A DNA stretch of 64,000 bases, taken from Flavobacteriales bacterium. Lineage in GTDB: Bacteria > Bacteroidota > Bacteroidia > CAIKAF01. Shown here piece after piece: positions 8,364-19,069 of the stretch (its first letter is position 1; each line of letters begins with the position of its first letter). The position numbers and the translations under genes were made by a program. The stretch covers positions 124,001-188,000 of the forward strand of contig JAKRSD010000012.1 of assembly GCA_022402535.1 (NCBI GenBank). The letters run 5' to 3'. A model generated the notes under the pieces. It searched no databases and was not told the origin of the DNA. It was given only the letters and a program-made list of their open reading frames with translations.

Positions 8364-10631
8364 TTACTTAGTTCCGGCAACCGTTATGGTTCCTTTTTTA
8401 ACCACTTTCGTTTCCTGACCGGCTCCTGTTCCGTTTCCCGTCAATGTCCAAAAGAAAACACCATCATTAAGTTTACTTCCTAAATTGGAAATACCTTCAA
8501 ATCCGTTGTTTGATGATGTAGTTTGAAATACTTTTCCACCCCAACGATTGAAGATGGTGAATGTGTAGTTATAACAATCATCTAAAATGGCTGGGAAAGT
8601 AAAATCATCATTAACCCCGTCACCATTAGGCGTAATGATATTAGGTAAATCATCAAAAGTGGGTGTATCATTTAATTGAATGCTTGCCACCTGAGAACTT
8701 GGACAACCCGAAGTATCTGTTATACTGATAGTAACATTATAAGTGGATACTTGGGCATAGGTATAATAAACCAAAGAATCCATAGAGTTTGAAGTGCCTA
8801 CTCCATCTCCGAAATCCCAAGTAACGGTTTCAAAAGGATATGTTCCCTGCTCAGAAGTGTTAAAGAACGCTACTTCGCCAAAGCATAATGATTCATAGTA
8901 AAACTGTGGTGTAGGTCTTTCAATAACTAAAAATGGGAAAACAATTGTGTCCTTACAGCCAAAATTTGAAGTCACTTCAAAAATAACGTTGTATGTACCG
9001 TGAGTCGGAAACACATGACCCGGATTTTCTAAATCAGAAGTTGCAGGAGTTATGGAATCATTTTCTAAGTGATCAAAACTCCAAAACCAAGTCGTCTGAT
9101 TACTTCCGTAAACATCTGACAATAAGGTTTCATTTTGGAAACTTACCGGATCTCCATCACATATTTTTGCAGGAGAAAATGCGGCTTCGGGTTTATCGTA
9201 CATTTTTACATACAAGCTATCGGAACGATTACATCCTTCAGTACTTACCACAGAAACTATCACTAAACCATCTTGAGAAACTTCTGTAGAATCTACAGTA
9301 CTACCTGTAGACCAGGTATAGGATTGTTTGCCTGGCGTTGCAATCAACGTGATGGGTGAGCCTTCACAAAAAGCATCAGGCCCTGTAATTTCCAAGGGAT
9401 TAGGTATTAAGGTAACCGTATATGGTGCTGAAGTTGTAACACACCCATTAAGGTCGGTTACTTCTACAGTGTATGTACCTGCAGTTAAAAATTGTGGATT
9501 AGTTCCTGTTACACCATTCCACACAAAATTGTTGAACAAATTACCGTTTGTAACCTCCAATGGAACCAAAGCCCCTTCGCACACTTCCGTTGGACCGGAT
9601 ATAATGGGAACTGTAGTAGGAAACACGGTCAGTGTCTGGCTGAATGGAGGACTTTGGCAACCGTTTATAGTAACCTGTAAGGTATACGTGTCATTAAAAA
9701 ACGGCTGTGCATTATTGAATGTAACGGAAGAGGTGTTGTTTACATAACCTCCGACAGATGTCCATGAATAAATGGTGCCAACCGGTAGTGCCGGATTAGG
9801 AACCATCGTTACTGTAGTGCCCTGACAAGCAGGAGAAGTAATATCAAATGTGGGAGCCGGAGGAATCGCGTTAACCACGGCCTGGGTATATGAAGTATCG
9901 CTTTCTAATGAAAAATTGTCAGTAACAATTACGGCAATATCATAAATACCGACAGCCGGAGGAACAATGGATACATTTTGTGTATTAGCTAACGGAGTAG
10001 TAAAATCGGGCATCAGATACCATGCAAATGAATATGAACCAGAAGCCGATCCTCCGTTTGCCGTCAAGGTCAATTGTTCACCTAAGCAGATTGGACCATT
10101 ATTTTGGGCATTACTTAAAACCCCGCAGTTAGTGGTTCCGTTACCACCTGTTTGATTTAAATTAATCGTACCCGCCTGACCGGAAAAGTTGGTGATAAGC
10201 AATATGTAGAACTGCCCCGTAACCCCATTGTTAATATTCACAAACTCAGTAGCAGAAGCAGAATAACTACAGTCATGATTAAAGGCTGCCACATTATTTC
10301 CGATGGAAGTACACCCTTCCGCCACGGAATTAAATGGCCCCCAAAGCATAAAATCCACATCAATCCCTCCCCCGTTCAAATTGGTTTGCGTAAGAGTCAT
10401 ATCAATATTTCCGCTTTGACCCACCTGCATATAAAACCAGTTGGGATTCGGTGTGGTAAAAAGACAATTAATGGTGCCTAAACTTGGCTGTCCGGTAGGA
10501 CTTGCAAATGTTAAGCCTTGTTGGGCGCAAATGGGCTGTGCATTGTTGTTACACAATGCGGTAAGCTGTGCCGAAACATCCTGATTGAGTGCTCCAAACA
10601 AAATACCGCACGATAGAAGAAATTTTTTCAT
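8364..10631 (-). CDS. Large PKD/Ig-domain secreted protein with type B T9SS sorting domain (paralogue 2)
   Basis: 755 residues. A signal peptide (to about residue 22, VSAQ) is followed by a Cys-rich N-terminal domain like that of the downstream paralogue, at least two Ig-like repeats absent from the paralogue (about 255-480, with Cys pairs and GxYTVEVTDLNGC), PKD-like domains (TTWFWSFDH, VTWDFGDGVG) and a type B sorting domain (about 670-755; PNIITPNGDGVNDDF, IFNRWGGKVFQ, LNDGVFFW). It is predicted to be an extracellular adhesin or matrix protein. The gene starts 17 bases after the small secreted protein gene at 10649, so both share the promoter at 11059. Confidence 0.9.
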   Translation of the reverse strand: MKKFLLSCGILFGALNQDVSAQLTALCNNNAQPICAQQGLTFASPTGQPSLGTINCLFTTPNPNWFYMQVGQSGNIDMTLTQTNLNGGGIDVDFMLWGPFNSVAEGCTSIGNNVAAFNHDCSYSASATEFVNINNGVTGQFYILLITNFSGQAGTINLNQTGGNGTTNCGVLSNAQNNGPICLGEQLTLTANGGSASGSYSFAWYLMPDFTTPLANTQNVSIVPPAVGIYDIAVIVTDNFSLESDTSYTQAVVNAIPPAPTFDITSPACQGTTVTMVPNPALPVGTIYSWTSVGGYVNNTSSVTFNNAQPFFNDTYTLQVTINGCQSPPFSQTLTVFPTTVPIISGPTEVCEGALVPLEVTNGNLFNNFVWNGVTGTNPQFLTAGTYTVEVTDLNGCVTTSAPYTVTLIPNPLEITGPDAFCEGSPITLIATPGKQSYTWSTGSTVDSTEVSQDGLVIVSVVSTEGCNRSDSLYVKMYDKPEAAFSPAKICDGDPVSFQNETLLSDVYGSNQTTWFWSFDHLENDSITPATSDLENPGHVFPTHGTYNVIFEVTSNFGCKDTIVFPFLVIERPTPQFYYESLCFGEVAFFNTSEQGTYPFETVTWDFGDGVGTSNSMDSLVYYTYAQVSTYNVTISITDTSGCPSSQVASIQLNDTPTFDDLPNIITPNGDGVNDDFTFPAILDDCYNYTFTIFNRWGGKVFQTTSSNNGFEGISNLGSKLNDGVFFWTLTGNGTGAGQETKVVKKGTITVAGTK

Positions 10632-10648
10632 TTACTCGTTTTTGAAAA

Positions 10649-11029
10649 TTATTTTGATTTCAATTTTTCAACGGACGCAGGACTTGCCGCATTTCCCGAT
10701 GTGCTATTCTTAAATCCGTTTAAAAGCATAGTGGCATCAGCCGCGCTGATTACAGATTCAAAACCACATAAAAGCCAGGTATTATTTTCACGGATGGTAG
10801 ATACCGGGAATACACGCTTTTCTGCATATACCATTTCCATAAATTCTGCTCTTTGGGCTTGAGAAGCAAACTGGGCTAAATCCACGGAATAAAAAACCTT
10901 ACCGGCTTCCTTCATTTCAGTTGAAATAGTAACAAATTCTTTGGATGGATTTTGAGCAGAATTATTCTGCGAATACATTGCCAATGAACCGGTTAAAATG
11001 GTAAAGATTACAAGAATGCACTTTTTCAT
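10649..11029 (-). CDS. Small secreted protein, function unknown
   Basis: 126 residues with a clear signal peptide (MKKCILVIFTILTGSLAMYSQ). The mature part is mainly helical and charged (KEFVTISTEMKEAGKVFYSVD and a Lys-rich end), with a single Cys in LLCGFESV. No family is recognised. It is first in a two-gene minus-strand unit with the large T9SS cargo protein, which suggests a joint envelope or secretion role, but nothing in the sequence gives a specific function. Confidence 0.7.
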   Translation of the reverse strand: MKKCILVIFTILTGSLAMYSQNNSAQNPSKEFVTISTEMKEAGKVFYSVDLAQFASQAQRAEFMEMVYAEKRVFPVSTIRENNTWLLCGFESVISAADATMLLNGFKNSTSGNAASPASVEKLKSK

Positions 11030-11058
11030 ATTATTATAGATAGTCTGATTATATCAGC

Positions 11059-11091
11059 CAAAAATACTATTAAAAGTTAATAACCCGCAAA
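11059..11091 (-). promoter_or_regulatory. Promoter of the 11029-8364 two-gene unit
   Basis: On the minus strand, TTTG (11088-11091), a 21-base spacer and TATTTTTG (11059-11066) give a full consensus match. The ATG of the small secreted protein is 29 bases past the -7 box. Confidence 0.78.
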
Positions 11092-11180
11092 ATTGTTCAG
11101 AAATATACACTTCACATATGGGGGTTTTCCTCTACATGTCTTATTAAATCGTTAATTTCACCGCCGATTTTTGTTTACTT

Positions 11181-13712
11181 ATGAGAGCTATTTTATACAT
11201 TTCTACACTTATTTTCACTATGTTATGGGTGAATTTAAGTGCTTTTTCTCAAGAAGGTAAGATTGTGGGAACCGTTAAAGATGCCGAAAGCGGACAACCC
11301 ATTCCATTTGTAAATATTTCCATCAAAGATTCTCCCGGAGGAACCGCCTCCGACCTGGATGGAAAATTTTCCATGAGTGTAACGCCGGGTTTAAAGACCC
11401 TTATATTTTCGGCCATCAACTACGACAAAACCAGCAAAATTGTTGAAGTAAAAGCGGGAGCTACCGTACAGGTTAACATTACACTTCTCCAAACAGCCAA
11501 ACAGTTAGATGTAATGGTTGTATCCTCATCAAAATATGAAACCAAACAGCAGGAACTCACTTCATCTGTTGAAGTGATTAAGCCTACGCTTATTGAAAAT
11601 AAAAATGTAACCAGTATAGACAAAGCCATCGAGCAGACTCCCGGTGTGGCGATCATTGACAATGAGCCTCAAATTCGGGGAGGAAGCGGTTTCAGTTCAG
11701 GTTTAGGAAGCCGGGTTATGGTGTTGGTGGATGATATTCCGATGATGCGAGGAGATGCAGGAAGACCGGTTTGGGGATTTATTCCCATTGAAAATGTGGA
11801 GCAGATTGAAGTACTTAAAGGCGCCTCCTCTGTTTTATATGGTTCATCTGCATTAAATGGTGCCATTAACGTGCGTACTGCATACGCCAAAGAAAAACCG
11901 ATTACTAAAGTTACCCTCATGAGCGGGGTATACAGCCGCCCCGAAAATGCAGACCAGCGTGATTTCCTTTATGGTCCCACAGATTCCATCAAACCTTACC
12001 GAAAAAAAGGACTTCCGTTTTTCTCTGGACTCAGTGCCATGCATGCCCGCAAAGTGGACAATTTTGACTTTGTGGTTGCAGGTAATCTCTTTTGGGATGA
12101 AAGCTATATCGGCCCTGAAAACAGAAAAATCGTAAATCCTCCCTATACCCCTTTGGCTGATTACGATGCACTAATCAGTCAAAAGAACAGAGGTAAATAT
12201 GAAAAAAGAGCCCGGGTAAACTTCAGCACCCGTATCCGCAACAAAAAAGTAGAAGGACTGATGTATGGACTGAATGGAAATTTCATGTATCAGGAAGAAG
12301 CCCAGACTTATTTCTGGCTGAACGATTCATCGGGTATGTACAACGCCTTTCCGGGTTCACTCATTAACTTTAAAAACCTGATGTTTTATCTGGATCCGTT
12401 CCTGATATACAACAGCAAAAGCGGCGATAAACACTCACTGAGAGGGCGCTATTTCCGTTCGGACGGTAAAACAGACAGACAACAAAACACGCAGAGTGAT
12501 TTGTATTATGTAGATTACCAATATCAGCGCCTGTTTAAAAAATTAAATTTCAACCTGATTACTGGGTTAACAGCAATATATACAAACTCCCGCGGTGAAA
12601 TTTTTATCGGCACACCCGATGGAAGCAATAAAAGCCATCAGTTAAATGCTTCGCTGTATACCCAGATTGAAAAGAAGTTCTTCAAACGTCTGACCATACA
12701 GGGAGGAGCCCGTTTTGAATATTTTGAAATCAACGGAGAATATTCAGGCAAACCGGTTTTCAGAGCCGGAACCAACCTGATGATAACTGAAGGAACCTAT
12801 ATGCGGGCTTCCATCGGTCAGGGTTATCGTTTTCCTTCCATTGGTGAAAGATACATTATTACCAGTGTGGGCGGATTCGGTTTTTATCCCAATCCGGACC
12901 TGAAACCTGAAACTTCCTGGACCACAGAAATCGGTTTTAAACAAATGTTCCGTATCAAAAACTTTGTGGGTTTTGTGGATCTGGTCGGTTTCTATCAGAA
13001 GTTTGACAATTTTGTGGAATTCTATGCCGGACTTTGGGGCGATCCTCCGCCACCGCCTAATCAATTTGACATAGGACAAAGACTCGGTTTTAAATTTGTA
13101 AACACAGGAAAAGCCCGGGTTTACGGAGCCGAAATTACCGTGGCCGGTACCGGGAAAATCGCCAAAAACGTGGAATTACAGGTATTGGCAGGTTATACGT
13201 ATTCAAAACCCCAGTCTTTGTCGAGAGACAAAGTGGTAGGTTCATATATCAGCAATCCTAATACAGGTGCTGAATACGAACTGACTTACAACAATTCTAC
13301 TGCAGGTGATACTTCGAAAGGACTGCTGAAATACCGCATAGAACATCTGGCAAAATTTGATGCTGAGATTGTCCTCGGGAGTTTTACCTCAAAAGCCGGA
13401 AGAATTTTCAACGGACTTTCCATCGGTGGTTCCATACGCTATTACAGCGGAATGAGAAATATAGACCAGTTTTTTGTGGATTATGACAATCCGGGCGGAT
13501 TCGGAACGGGTATCGTAAATTATTCAAAACAAAATAATGGACGGTTTACCAGCAATGCGCTTATCTTTGATGCCCGGATAGGATACGAACTGAGAAAACA
13601 TTTCCGTTTCGGGATCATTATGAATAATATTTTAAACAAAGCCTATACACTTCGTCCTATGACTCCCGAAGCCCCACGCGCAACTTCGCTTCAGGTAGTT
13701 TATAAAATCTAA
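11181..13712 (+). CDS. TonB-dependent outer-membrane receptor with carboxypeptidase-regulatory-like domain
   Basis: 843 residues. The signal peptide ends near AFSQ. A carboxypeptidase-regulatory-like domain (about 28-105) starts with GKIVGTVKDAESGQPIPFVNI and is followed by the plug (about 120-235: PGVAIIDNEPQIRGGSGFSS, VLVDDIPMMRGD, IEVLKGASSVLYGSSALNGAINVRT). The remaining 600 residues are beta-barrel strands ending in an aromatic-poor VVYKI. It imports a large ligand with TonB energy; the ligand is not evident. The T9SS cargo gene follows after 16 bases, so the receptor and a secreted protein are probably co-expressed. Confidence 0.92.
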   Translation: MRAILYISTLIFTMLWVNLSAFSQEGKIVGTVKDAESGQPIPFVNISIKDSPGGTASDLDGKFSMSVTPGLKTLIFSAINYDKTSKIVEVKAGATVQVNITLLQTAKQLDVMVVSSSKYETKQQELTSSVEVIKPTLIENKNVTSIDKAIEQTPGVAIIDNEPQIRGGSGFSSGLGSRVMVLVDDIPMMRGDAGRPVWGFIPIENVEQIEVLKGASSVLYGSSALNGAINVRTAYAKEKPITKVTLMSGVYSRPENADQRDFLYGPTDSIKPYRKKGLPFFSGLSAMHARKVDNFDFVVAGNLFWDESYIGPENRKIVNPPYTPLADYDALISQKNRGKYEKRARVNFSTRIRNKKVEGLMYGLNGNFMYQEEAQTYFWLNDSSGMYNAFPGSLINFKNLMFYLDPFLIYNSKSGDKHSLRGRYFRSDGKTDRQQNTQSDLYYVDYQYQRLFKKLNFNLITGLTAIYTNSRGEIFIGTPDGSNKSHQLNASLYTQIEKKFFKRLTIQGGARFEYFEINGEYSGKPVFRAGTNLMITEGTYMRASIGQGYRFPSIGERYIITSVGGFGFYPNPDLKPETSWTTEIGFKQMFRIKNFVGFVDLVGFYQKFDNFVEFYAGLWGDPPPPPNQFDIGQRLGFKFVNTGKARVYGAEITVAGTGKIAKNVELQVLAGYTYSKPQSLSRDKVVGSYISNPNTGAEYELTYNNSTAGDTSKGLLKYRIEHLAKFDAEIVLGSFTSKAGRIFNGLSIGGSIRYYSGMRNIDQFFVDYDNPGGFGTGIVNYSKQNNGRFTSNALIFDARIGYELRKHFRFGIIMNNILNKAYTLRPMTPEAPRATSLQVVYKI

Positions 13713-13728
13713 CATAAAAAGAAAAAAC

Positions 13729-14658
13729 ATGAAAAAACAAGTACTTACTATTGCCGGCGCTATCGTATTCGGTATGTTCACGGTACAGGCTCAACAACCA
13801 GCGATTCCGAACGGAAACTTGGAATCTTGGACAGCCTTAGGTTCTGCAGAAGAACCAACAGGAGGTTTTCTGAAATCATTAAACCAGATTACCAACTTTC
13901 CCGGAAACCCACCGATTACCTGCTTCAAAGAAGGGAATGCACACGGAGGTCAGTTTTGCGCGAAAATCGTTTCGGCAAACTTTGCGTCTTTGGGCATTTT
14001 TATTCCCGGAGCTTTGGGTACCATCACTCCGATTGCTAACCCGGTTTCGGCCCAGTTGGCTGAACCGTTTACTGCTAAACCCGAAAAAATTCGTGCATGG
14101 ATTAAATACACTCCCGTAACCGGTGACTCAGCCGAAATTTTCGGATATCTTTTCAAAACCACGTCGGGGGTTCGCGAAACATTAGCCACGGCTTCTATGG
14201 TATATACTCAGGCCATCAGCAACTGGACTGAAGTGGAAATTCCATTTGTATATTCCAATGCTACGGCAACCCCGGATTCCGCATCTCTATTGTTTGTTTC
14301 CAGTGCGGGGTATAACTTCGACAACCTATTCCTTTGTCAGGGAAGTGCAAACTCTACCATGTTTATTGACGATGTAGAGTTTATTTATCCGGCCGGTATT
14401 TCAGAAAATCTGGGTAACAACGACCTGTTGAATGTATTCCCCAATCCTGCGGAAAATATGGTTACAATTACCTATGCTACCGAAGTCCAAAACGGATCGG
14501 TATCGGTTCTGGATATGAGCGGACGTGAGGTGCTTCAAACTAATGTGAAAGGCAATTCTTTCCAGATTGATGTTGCGTCTTTAAGAAGCGGAAACTACAC
14601 CCTTCTTTTGAAAGAAAATGCATCCATTCTTGCCAGAAAGAATTTCTTGAAGAAATAA
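13729..14658 (+). CDS. Secreted protein with type A T9SS sorting domain (PCMD-like fold possible)
   Basis: 309 residues. The signal peptide ends VQAQ. The body (about 22-225) begins IPNGNLESW and has the strand pattern of jelly-roll carbohydrate-binding domains of the PCMD type, including IRAWIKYTPV and MFIDDVEFIY. The C-terminal 75 residues are a type A sorting domain: NVFPNPAENMVTI, SVLDMSGREV, LRSGNYTLLL and a short basic tail. It is likely exported by T9SS and attached to the surface. It sits directly downstream of a TonB receptor gene and ends at a strong terminator. Confidence 0.88.
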   Translation: MKKQVLTIAGAIVFGMFTVQAQQPAIPNGNLESWTALGSAEEPTGGFLKSLNQITNFPGNPPITCFKEGNAHGGQFCAKIVSANFASLGIFIPGALGTITPIANPVSAQLAEPFTAKPEKIRAWIKYTPVTGDSAEIFGYLFKTTSGVRETLATASMVYTQAISNWTEVEIPFVYSNATATPDSASLLFVSSAGYNFDNLFLCQGSANSTMFIDDVEFIYPAGISENLGNNDLLNVFPNPAENMVTITYATEVQNGSVSVLDMSGREVLQTNVKGNSFQIDVASLRSGNYTLLLKENASILARKNFLKK

Positions 14659-14677
14659 ATCATTCGATTTAACTCAG

Positions 14678-14714
14678 AAAAGCCGGACTTCAACCTATGG
14701 AGTCCGGCTTTTTT
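14678..14714 (+). terminator. Rho-independent terminator after the TonB receptor/T9SS cargo pair
   Basis: AAAAGCCGGACT / AGTCCGGCTTTT with an 11-base loop and following T-run, 20 bases after the stop at 14658. Confidence 0.92.
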
Positions 14715-14817
14715 AGTTTTTACATTTCCTACAAGCTATTTATTCATCGTATACCCCTAGTGCTTAAAGCATTTCAAACGGAAAAGAAATTTATACTCTT
14801 GAAACTCGGATTTAGGA

Positions 14818-14847
14818 TTGAAAAGCCGGGGTTTTTCCATAATTTTG
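14818..14847 (+). promoter_or_regulatory. Promoter of pyrG
   Basis: TTG at 14818-14820, a 19-base spacer and TAATTTTG at 14840-14847. The ATG is 31 bases further on. pyrG attenuation by a C-run at the transcript start, known in some Firmicutes, is not visible. Confidence 0.8.
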
Positions 14848-14863
14848 CATCCCGTTACATTGA

Positions 14864-16546
<1,683 letters not shown>

Positions 16547-17092
16547 ATGAAATTCTGTTCACAATGCGGCAATACGGTAACCCTTTCCCAAATTCCGGGA
16601 GATACAGTCCGTAGATTTTACTGCGCACATTGTGAAACCGTTCATTATCAGAACCCGAAAATTATAGTAGGCTGTCTGGCCGAAAAAGACGGCAAAATTC
16701 TGCTCTGCAAAAGAGCCATAGAACCACGCATCGGTAAATGGGGCATCCCCGCCGGCTATCTTGAAAACGGTGAAACCATTGAAGAAGGTGCCGTGCGCGA
16801 AACGTTTGAAGAATCGAACGGTGTGGTTGCCGGGCTAAAACTTCAGAGTATTTATAACCTTCCGCATGTAAACCAGGTGTATATTTATTTCACGGCAAAA
16901 TTGGTTTCCTGGGATTTTACACCCAATTCCGAAACTTCGGAAGCGGCCCTTTTTTCACCCGATGAAATACCCTGGGACGAACTTGCGTTTACCTCCAATA
17001 AATTCGCACTAGAAAAATTTCTTTCTGATGAAAAATCCGAAAATGACAATGTTTTCGTGGGTACCTACGACCTCAATCATCGCCAGTTTTAG
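16547..17092 (+). CDS. NUDIX hydrolase with N-terminal zinc ribbon
   Basis: 181 residues. CSQCG at 4-8 and CAHC near 26-29 form a four-Cys zinc ribbon, as in NADH pyrophosphatases. The NUDIX box is GYLENGETIEEGAV-RETFEESNGV (about 67-90) with the catalytic Glu residues present. Proteins of this layout hydrolyse NAD(H), ADP-ribose or related nucleotide diphosphates; the exact substrate is not readable. It abuts the pyrG stop, so both are in one operon, and its 3' end overlaps the next small lipoprotein gene by about 50 bases. Confidence 0.88.
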   Translation: MKFCSQCGNTVTLSQIPGDTVRRFYCAHCETVHYQNPKIIVGCLAEKDGKILLCKRAIEPRIGKWGIPAGYLENGETIEEGAVRETFEESNGVVAGLKLQSIYNLPHVNQVYIYFTAKLVSWDFTPNSETSEAALFSPDEIPWDELAFTSNKFALEKFLSDEKSENDNVFVGTYDLNHRQF

Positions 17093-17390
17093 CCTGATAT
17101 TATTGGGTTTGTCGGGCTGCAAAAAGCCCTGGATGGGAAAATACACCTCACCGGGGTATGACAACTGTATGCTGTTGGAATATGTGGAAGTGTATGCCGA
17201 CCAGAGCGCCGATGTAAAGTACCTGGGTTTGCGCCACGAAGCCAATTTCTCGGCCTATTTTCGTGAGGAAGACAGTGTGCTCAATATCCGCGAATTGAAT
17301 AAAGAGTGGTTTTTTAAATGGAACGGAAACGATACCCTATTCGAAGTCTCAAACATAGACCCTTACTGCTTTCTGGTAAAATCTAAATAA
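17043..17390 (+). CDS. Small predicted lipoprotein overlapping the NUDIX gene
   Basis: 115 residues from the ATG at 17043 (17049 is an equal alternative). The N-terminus is a signal helix ending LLGLSGC (lipobox). The mature part is short and rich in Tyr, Asp and Glu with two further Cys. No family is recognised. Its first ~50 bases lie in another frame inside the end of the NUDIX gene, so its signal peptide is constrained by the NUDIX C-terminus and translation is probably coupled. Confidence 0.65.
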   Translation: MTMFSWVPTTSIIASFSLILLGLSGCKKPWMGKYTSPGYDNCMLLEYVEVYADQSADVKYLGLRHEANFSAYFREEDSVLNIRELNKEWFFKWNGNDTLFEVSNIDPYCFLVKSK

Positions 17391-17433
17391 AATTATTTTC
17401 AACAAATTTCATTTGGCTTTAACATATATCGTA

Positions 17434-17445
17434 ATATTGCAATAT
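17434..17445. promoter_or_regulatory. Probable ArsR operator upstream of arsR
   Basis: Perfect 12-base palindrome ATATTGCAATAT, 11 bases before the arsR start codon. It overlaps a near-consensus -7 box (TAATATTG, 17432-17439); TTTG at 17412-17415 is a possible -33 box with a short 16-base spacer. A second ATATTG half-site lies at 17450-17455. The position suits an autorepressor that blocks RNA polymerase until As(III) binds. That ArsR binds it is inferred. Confidence 0.6.
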
Positions 17446-17456
17446 AAAAATATTGT

Positions 17457-17789
17457 ATGGGAAGCAGTAAATCCTCCTTATTTTCCGAACAGGAAAACCG
17501 AATGGCCGATTTAACCAAAGCGTTGGCACATCCGGCCCGTATTGCCATTGTCAATCACCTGCTGAAAGAACCCGGCTGTATATGTGGCGATATCGTGCTG
17601 AAACTCCCTCTTGCCCAGCCCACCATTTCACAACATCTGAAAGAATTAAAAAATGCGGGAATCATTCAGGGCAATGTGGAAGGAAATGCAATCTGCTATT
17701 GTTTAAATGCAACCGTATTAGAGGAAATCCTGCAGTATTTCAGTCAGATTAAAGAACAGCTTACACATCAACAGAATTCCTGTTGCTAA
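17457..17789 (+). CDS. arsR: ArsR-family metalloregulatory repressor
   Basis: 110 residues with the winged helix-turn-helix of ArsR/SmtB proteins (about 18-85: [37 protein letters not shown]). Candidate thiol ligands come in three pairs: C41/C43 in the ligand-helix region (GCICGDIV), C80/C82 and C109/C110 at the end. The CxC near the recognition helix resembles the site of classical ArsR, although the flanking residues differ from ELCVCDL. It leads the operon arsR-arsM-arsC-acr3 and has a palindrome in its promoter. As(III) is the likely inducer. Confidence 0.9.
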   Translation: MGSSKSSLFSEQENRMADLTKALAHPARIAIVNHLLKEPGCICGDIVLKLPLAQPTISQHLKELKNAGIIQGNVEGNAICYCLNATVLEEILQYFSQIKEQLTHQQNSCC

Positions 17790-17801
17790 AACATAAAAAT
17801 C

Positions 17802-18635
17802 ATGGAAAACAAAGAACAAATTAAGGAAATGGTACGGCAGAAATACGCCGAAATTGCCAATCAAAGTAAAGACATGAATGCCGCTTCCTGCTGCGGTGCA
17901 GGCGGATGTTCCACTGAAATGTACAACATCATGTCTGAAGAATACACTGATTTACAAGGTTATAATCCTGATGCCGATCTGGCATTGGGCTGCGGACTTC
18001 CGACGCAATTTGCGCAAATTAAAAAAGGAGATACGGTAATTGATTTAGGCAGCGGAGCCGGGAATGATTGTTTTGTTGCCCGAGCCGAAACGGGCGAAGA
18101 AGGCAAAGTGATCGGTATTGATTTTACTGAAGCCATGATTGACAAGGCACGCGAAAATGCTGAAAAAATGGGGTTCAATAATGTGGAATTCCGATACGGT
18201 GATATTGAAAAAATTCCCGTTACGGCAAACCGGGCCGATGTGGTTGTGAGTAATTGTGTGTTGAATCTGGTACCTGACAAAGAAAAGGCTTTTGCCGAAA
18301 TATTCAGAGTGTTAAAACCGGGCGGCCATTTCAGTATTTCGGATGTGGTTTTGTCGGGAAAACTGCCCGAGAAAATTCAAAATGCAGCCGAAATGTATGC
18401 CGGATGTGTTTCGGGAGCCATTGCTATGCAGGAGTACCTCGAGATTATTCAAAAAGCAGGATTTACTGAAATTACCATTCAAAAAGAAAAACCCATTCTG
18501 ATTCCTCAGGATATTCTTGCGAACTATCTGACAGATGAAGAAATCAGCCAATACCTGCAAAACCCGAATACGATAAAAAGTATCACGGTGTTTGGTCGAA
18601 AACCCAATGCATGCACAGGAACCGGATGTTGTTAA
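17802..18635 (+). CDS. arsM: Arsenite S-adenosylmethionine methyltransferase ArsM
   Basis: 277 residues. The SAM-binding motif is VIDLGSGAGNDC (79-90), followed by GIDFTEAMIDKAR. As(III)-binding Cys of the family can be placed: an N-terminal cluster CCGAGGC (30-36), C64 in ALGCGLP, C152 in VVSNCVLNLV and C202 in YAGCVSGA. It methylates arsenite stepwise to methylated, partly volatile forms in the cytoplasm. The C-terminus adds a second Cys cluster, CTGTGCC. It lies 12 bases after arsR and 3 before arsC. Confidence 0.95.
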   Translation: MENKEQIKEMVRQKYAEIANQSKDMNAASCCGAGGCSTEMYNIMSEEYTDLQGYNPDADLALGCGLPTQFAQIKKGDTVIDLGSGAGNDCFVARAETGEEGKVIGIDFTEAMIDKARENAEKMGFNNVEFRYGDIEKIPVTANRADVVVSNCVLNLVPDKEKAFAEIFRVLKPGGHFSISDVVLSGKLPEKIQNAAEMYAGCVSGAIAMQEYLEIIQKAGFTEITIQKEKPILIPQDILANYLTDEEISQYLQNPNTIKSITVFGRKPNACTGTGCC

Positions 18636-18638
18636 ATC

Positions 18639-19067
18639 ATGAAAAAAGTATTGATTTTATGTACGGGAAACAGTTGCCGAAGTCAGATGGCACATGGGTT
18701 CCTTCAACAATTGGATAAAAACCTGATGGTGGCCTCCGCTGGAACCGAAGCTTCGGGAGCTCTGAATGCCAAAGCAGTTGAAGTGATGAAAGAAGTAGGC
18801 ATTGATATCAGCCATCACACTTCAGACCCGGTTGAAAAATACCTGCACGAGGAATGGGATTATGTAATTACCGTTTGCGGTGGCGCTAATGAAAACTGCC
18901 CCACGTTTGTCGGAAAAGTAAAAAACAGAATACATCTGGGGTTTGAAGATCCTTCTCATGCCCGTGGCAGCGAAGCCTTTATTGACTCGGAATTCAGAAG
19001 AATTCGCGACCTCATTAAAGAAGAATTCACCCGTTTTTACAATATCCATCTTTCAACCAAACCATAA
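18639..19067 (+). CDS. arsC: Arsenate reductase, thioredoxin-coupled (low-molecular-weight phosphatase fold)
   Basis: 142 residues. The P-loop CTGNSCRS gives C8-x5-R14. C80 and C87 in [13 protein letters not shown] complete the redox triad of the Staphylococcus-type enzyme, in which arsenate attacks the first Cys and a disulfide shuttles outward to thioredoxin. The product, arsenite, is the substrate of ArsM and Acr3 on either side. The acr3 start codon follows after two bases. Confidence 0.95.
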   Translation: MKKVLILCTGNSCRSQMAHGFLQQLDKNLMVASAGTEASGALNAKAVEVMKEVGIDISHHTSDPVEKYLHEEWDYVITVCGGANENCPTFVGKVKNRIHLGFEDPSHARGSEAFIDSEFRRIRDLIKEEFTRFYNIHLSTKP

Positions 19068-19069
19068 TA

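Noticed and set aside
9328-9747. Open frame of 139 codons on the plus strand inside the large T9SS cargo gene
   Set aside because: It is an antisense shadow of a Thr/Val-rich gene and has no recognisable features or promoter.
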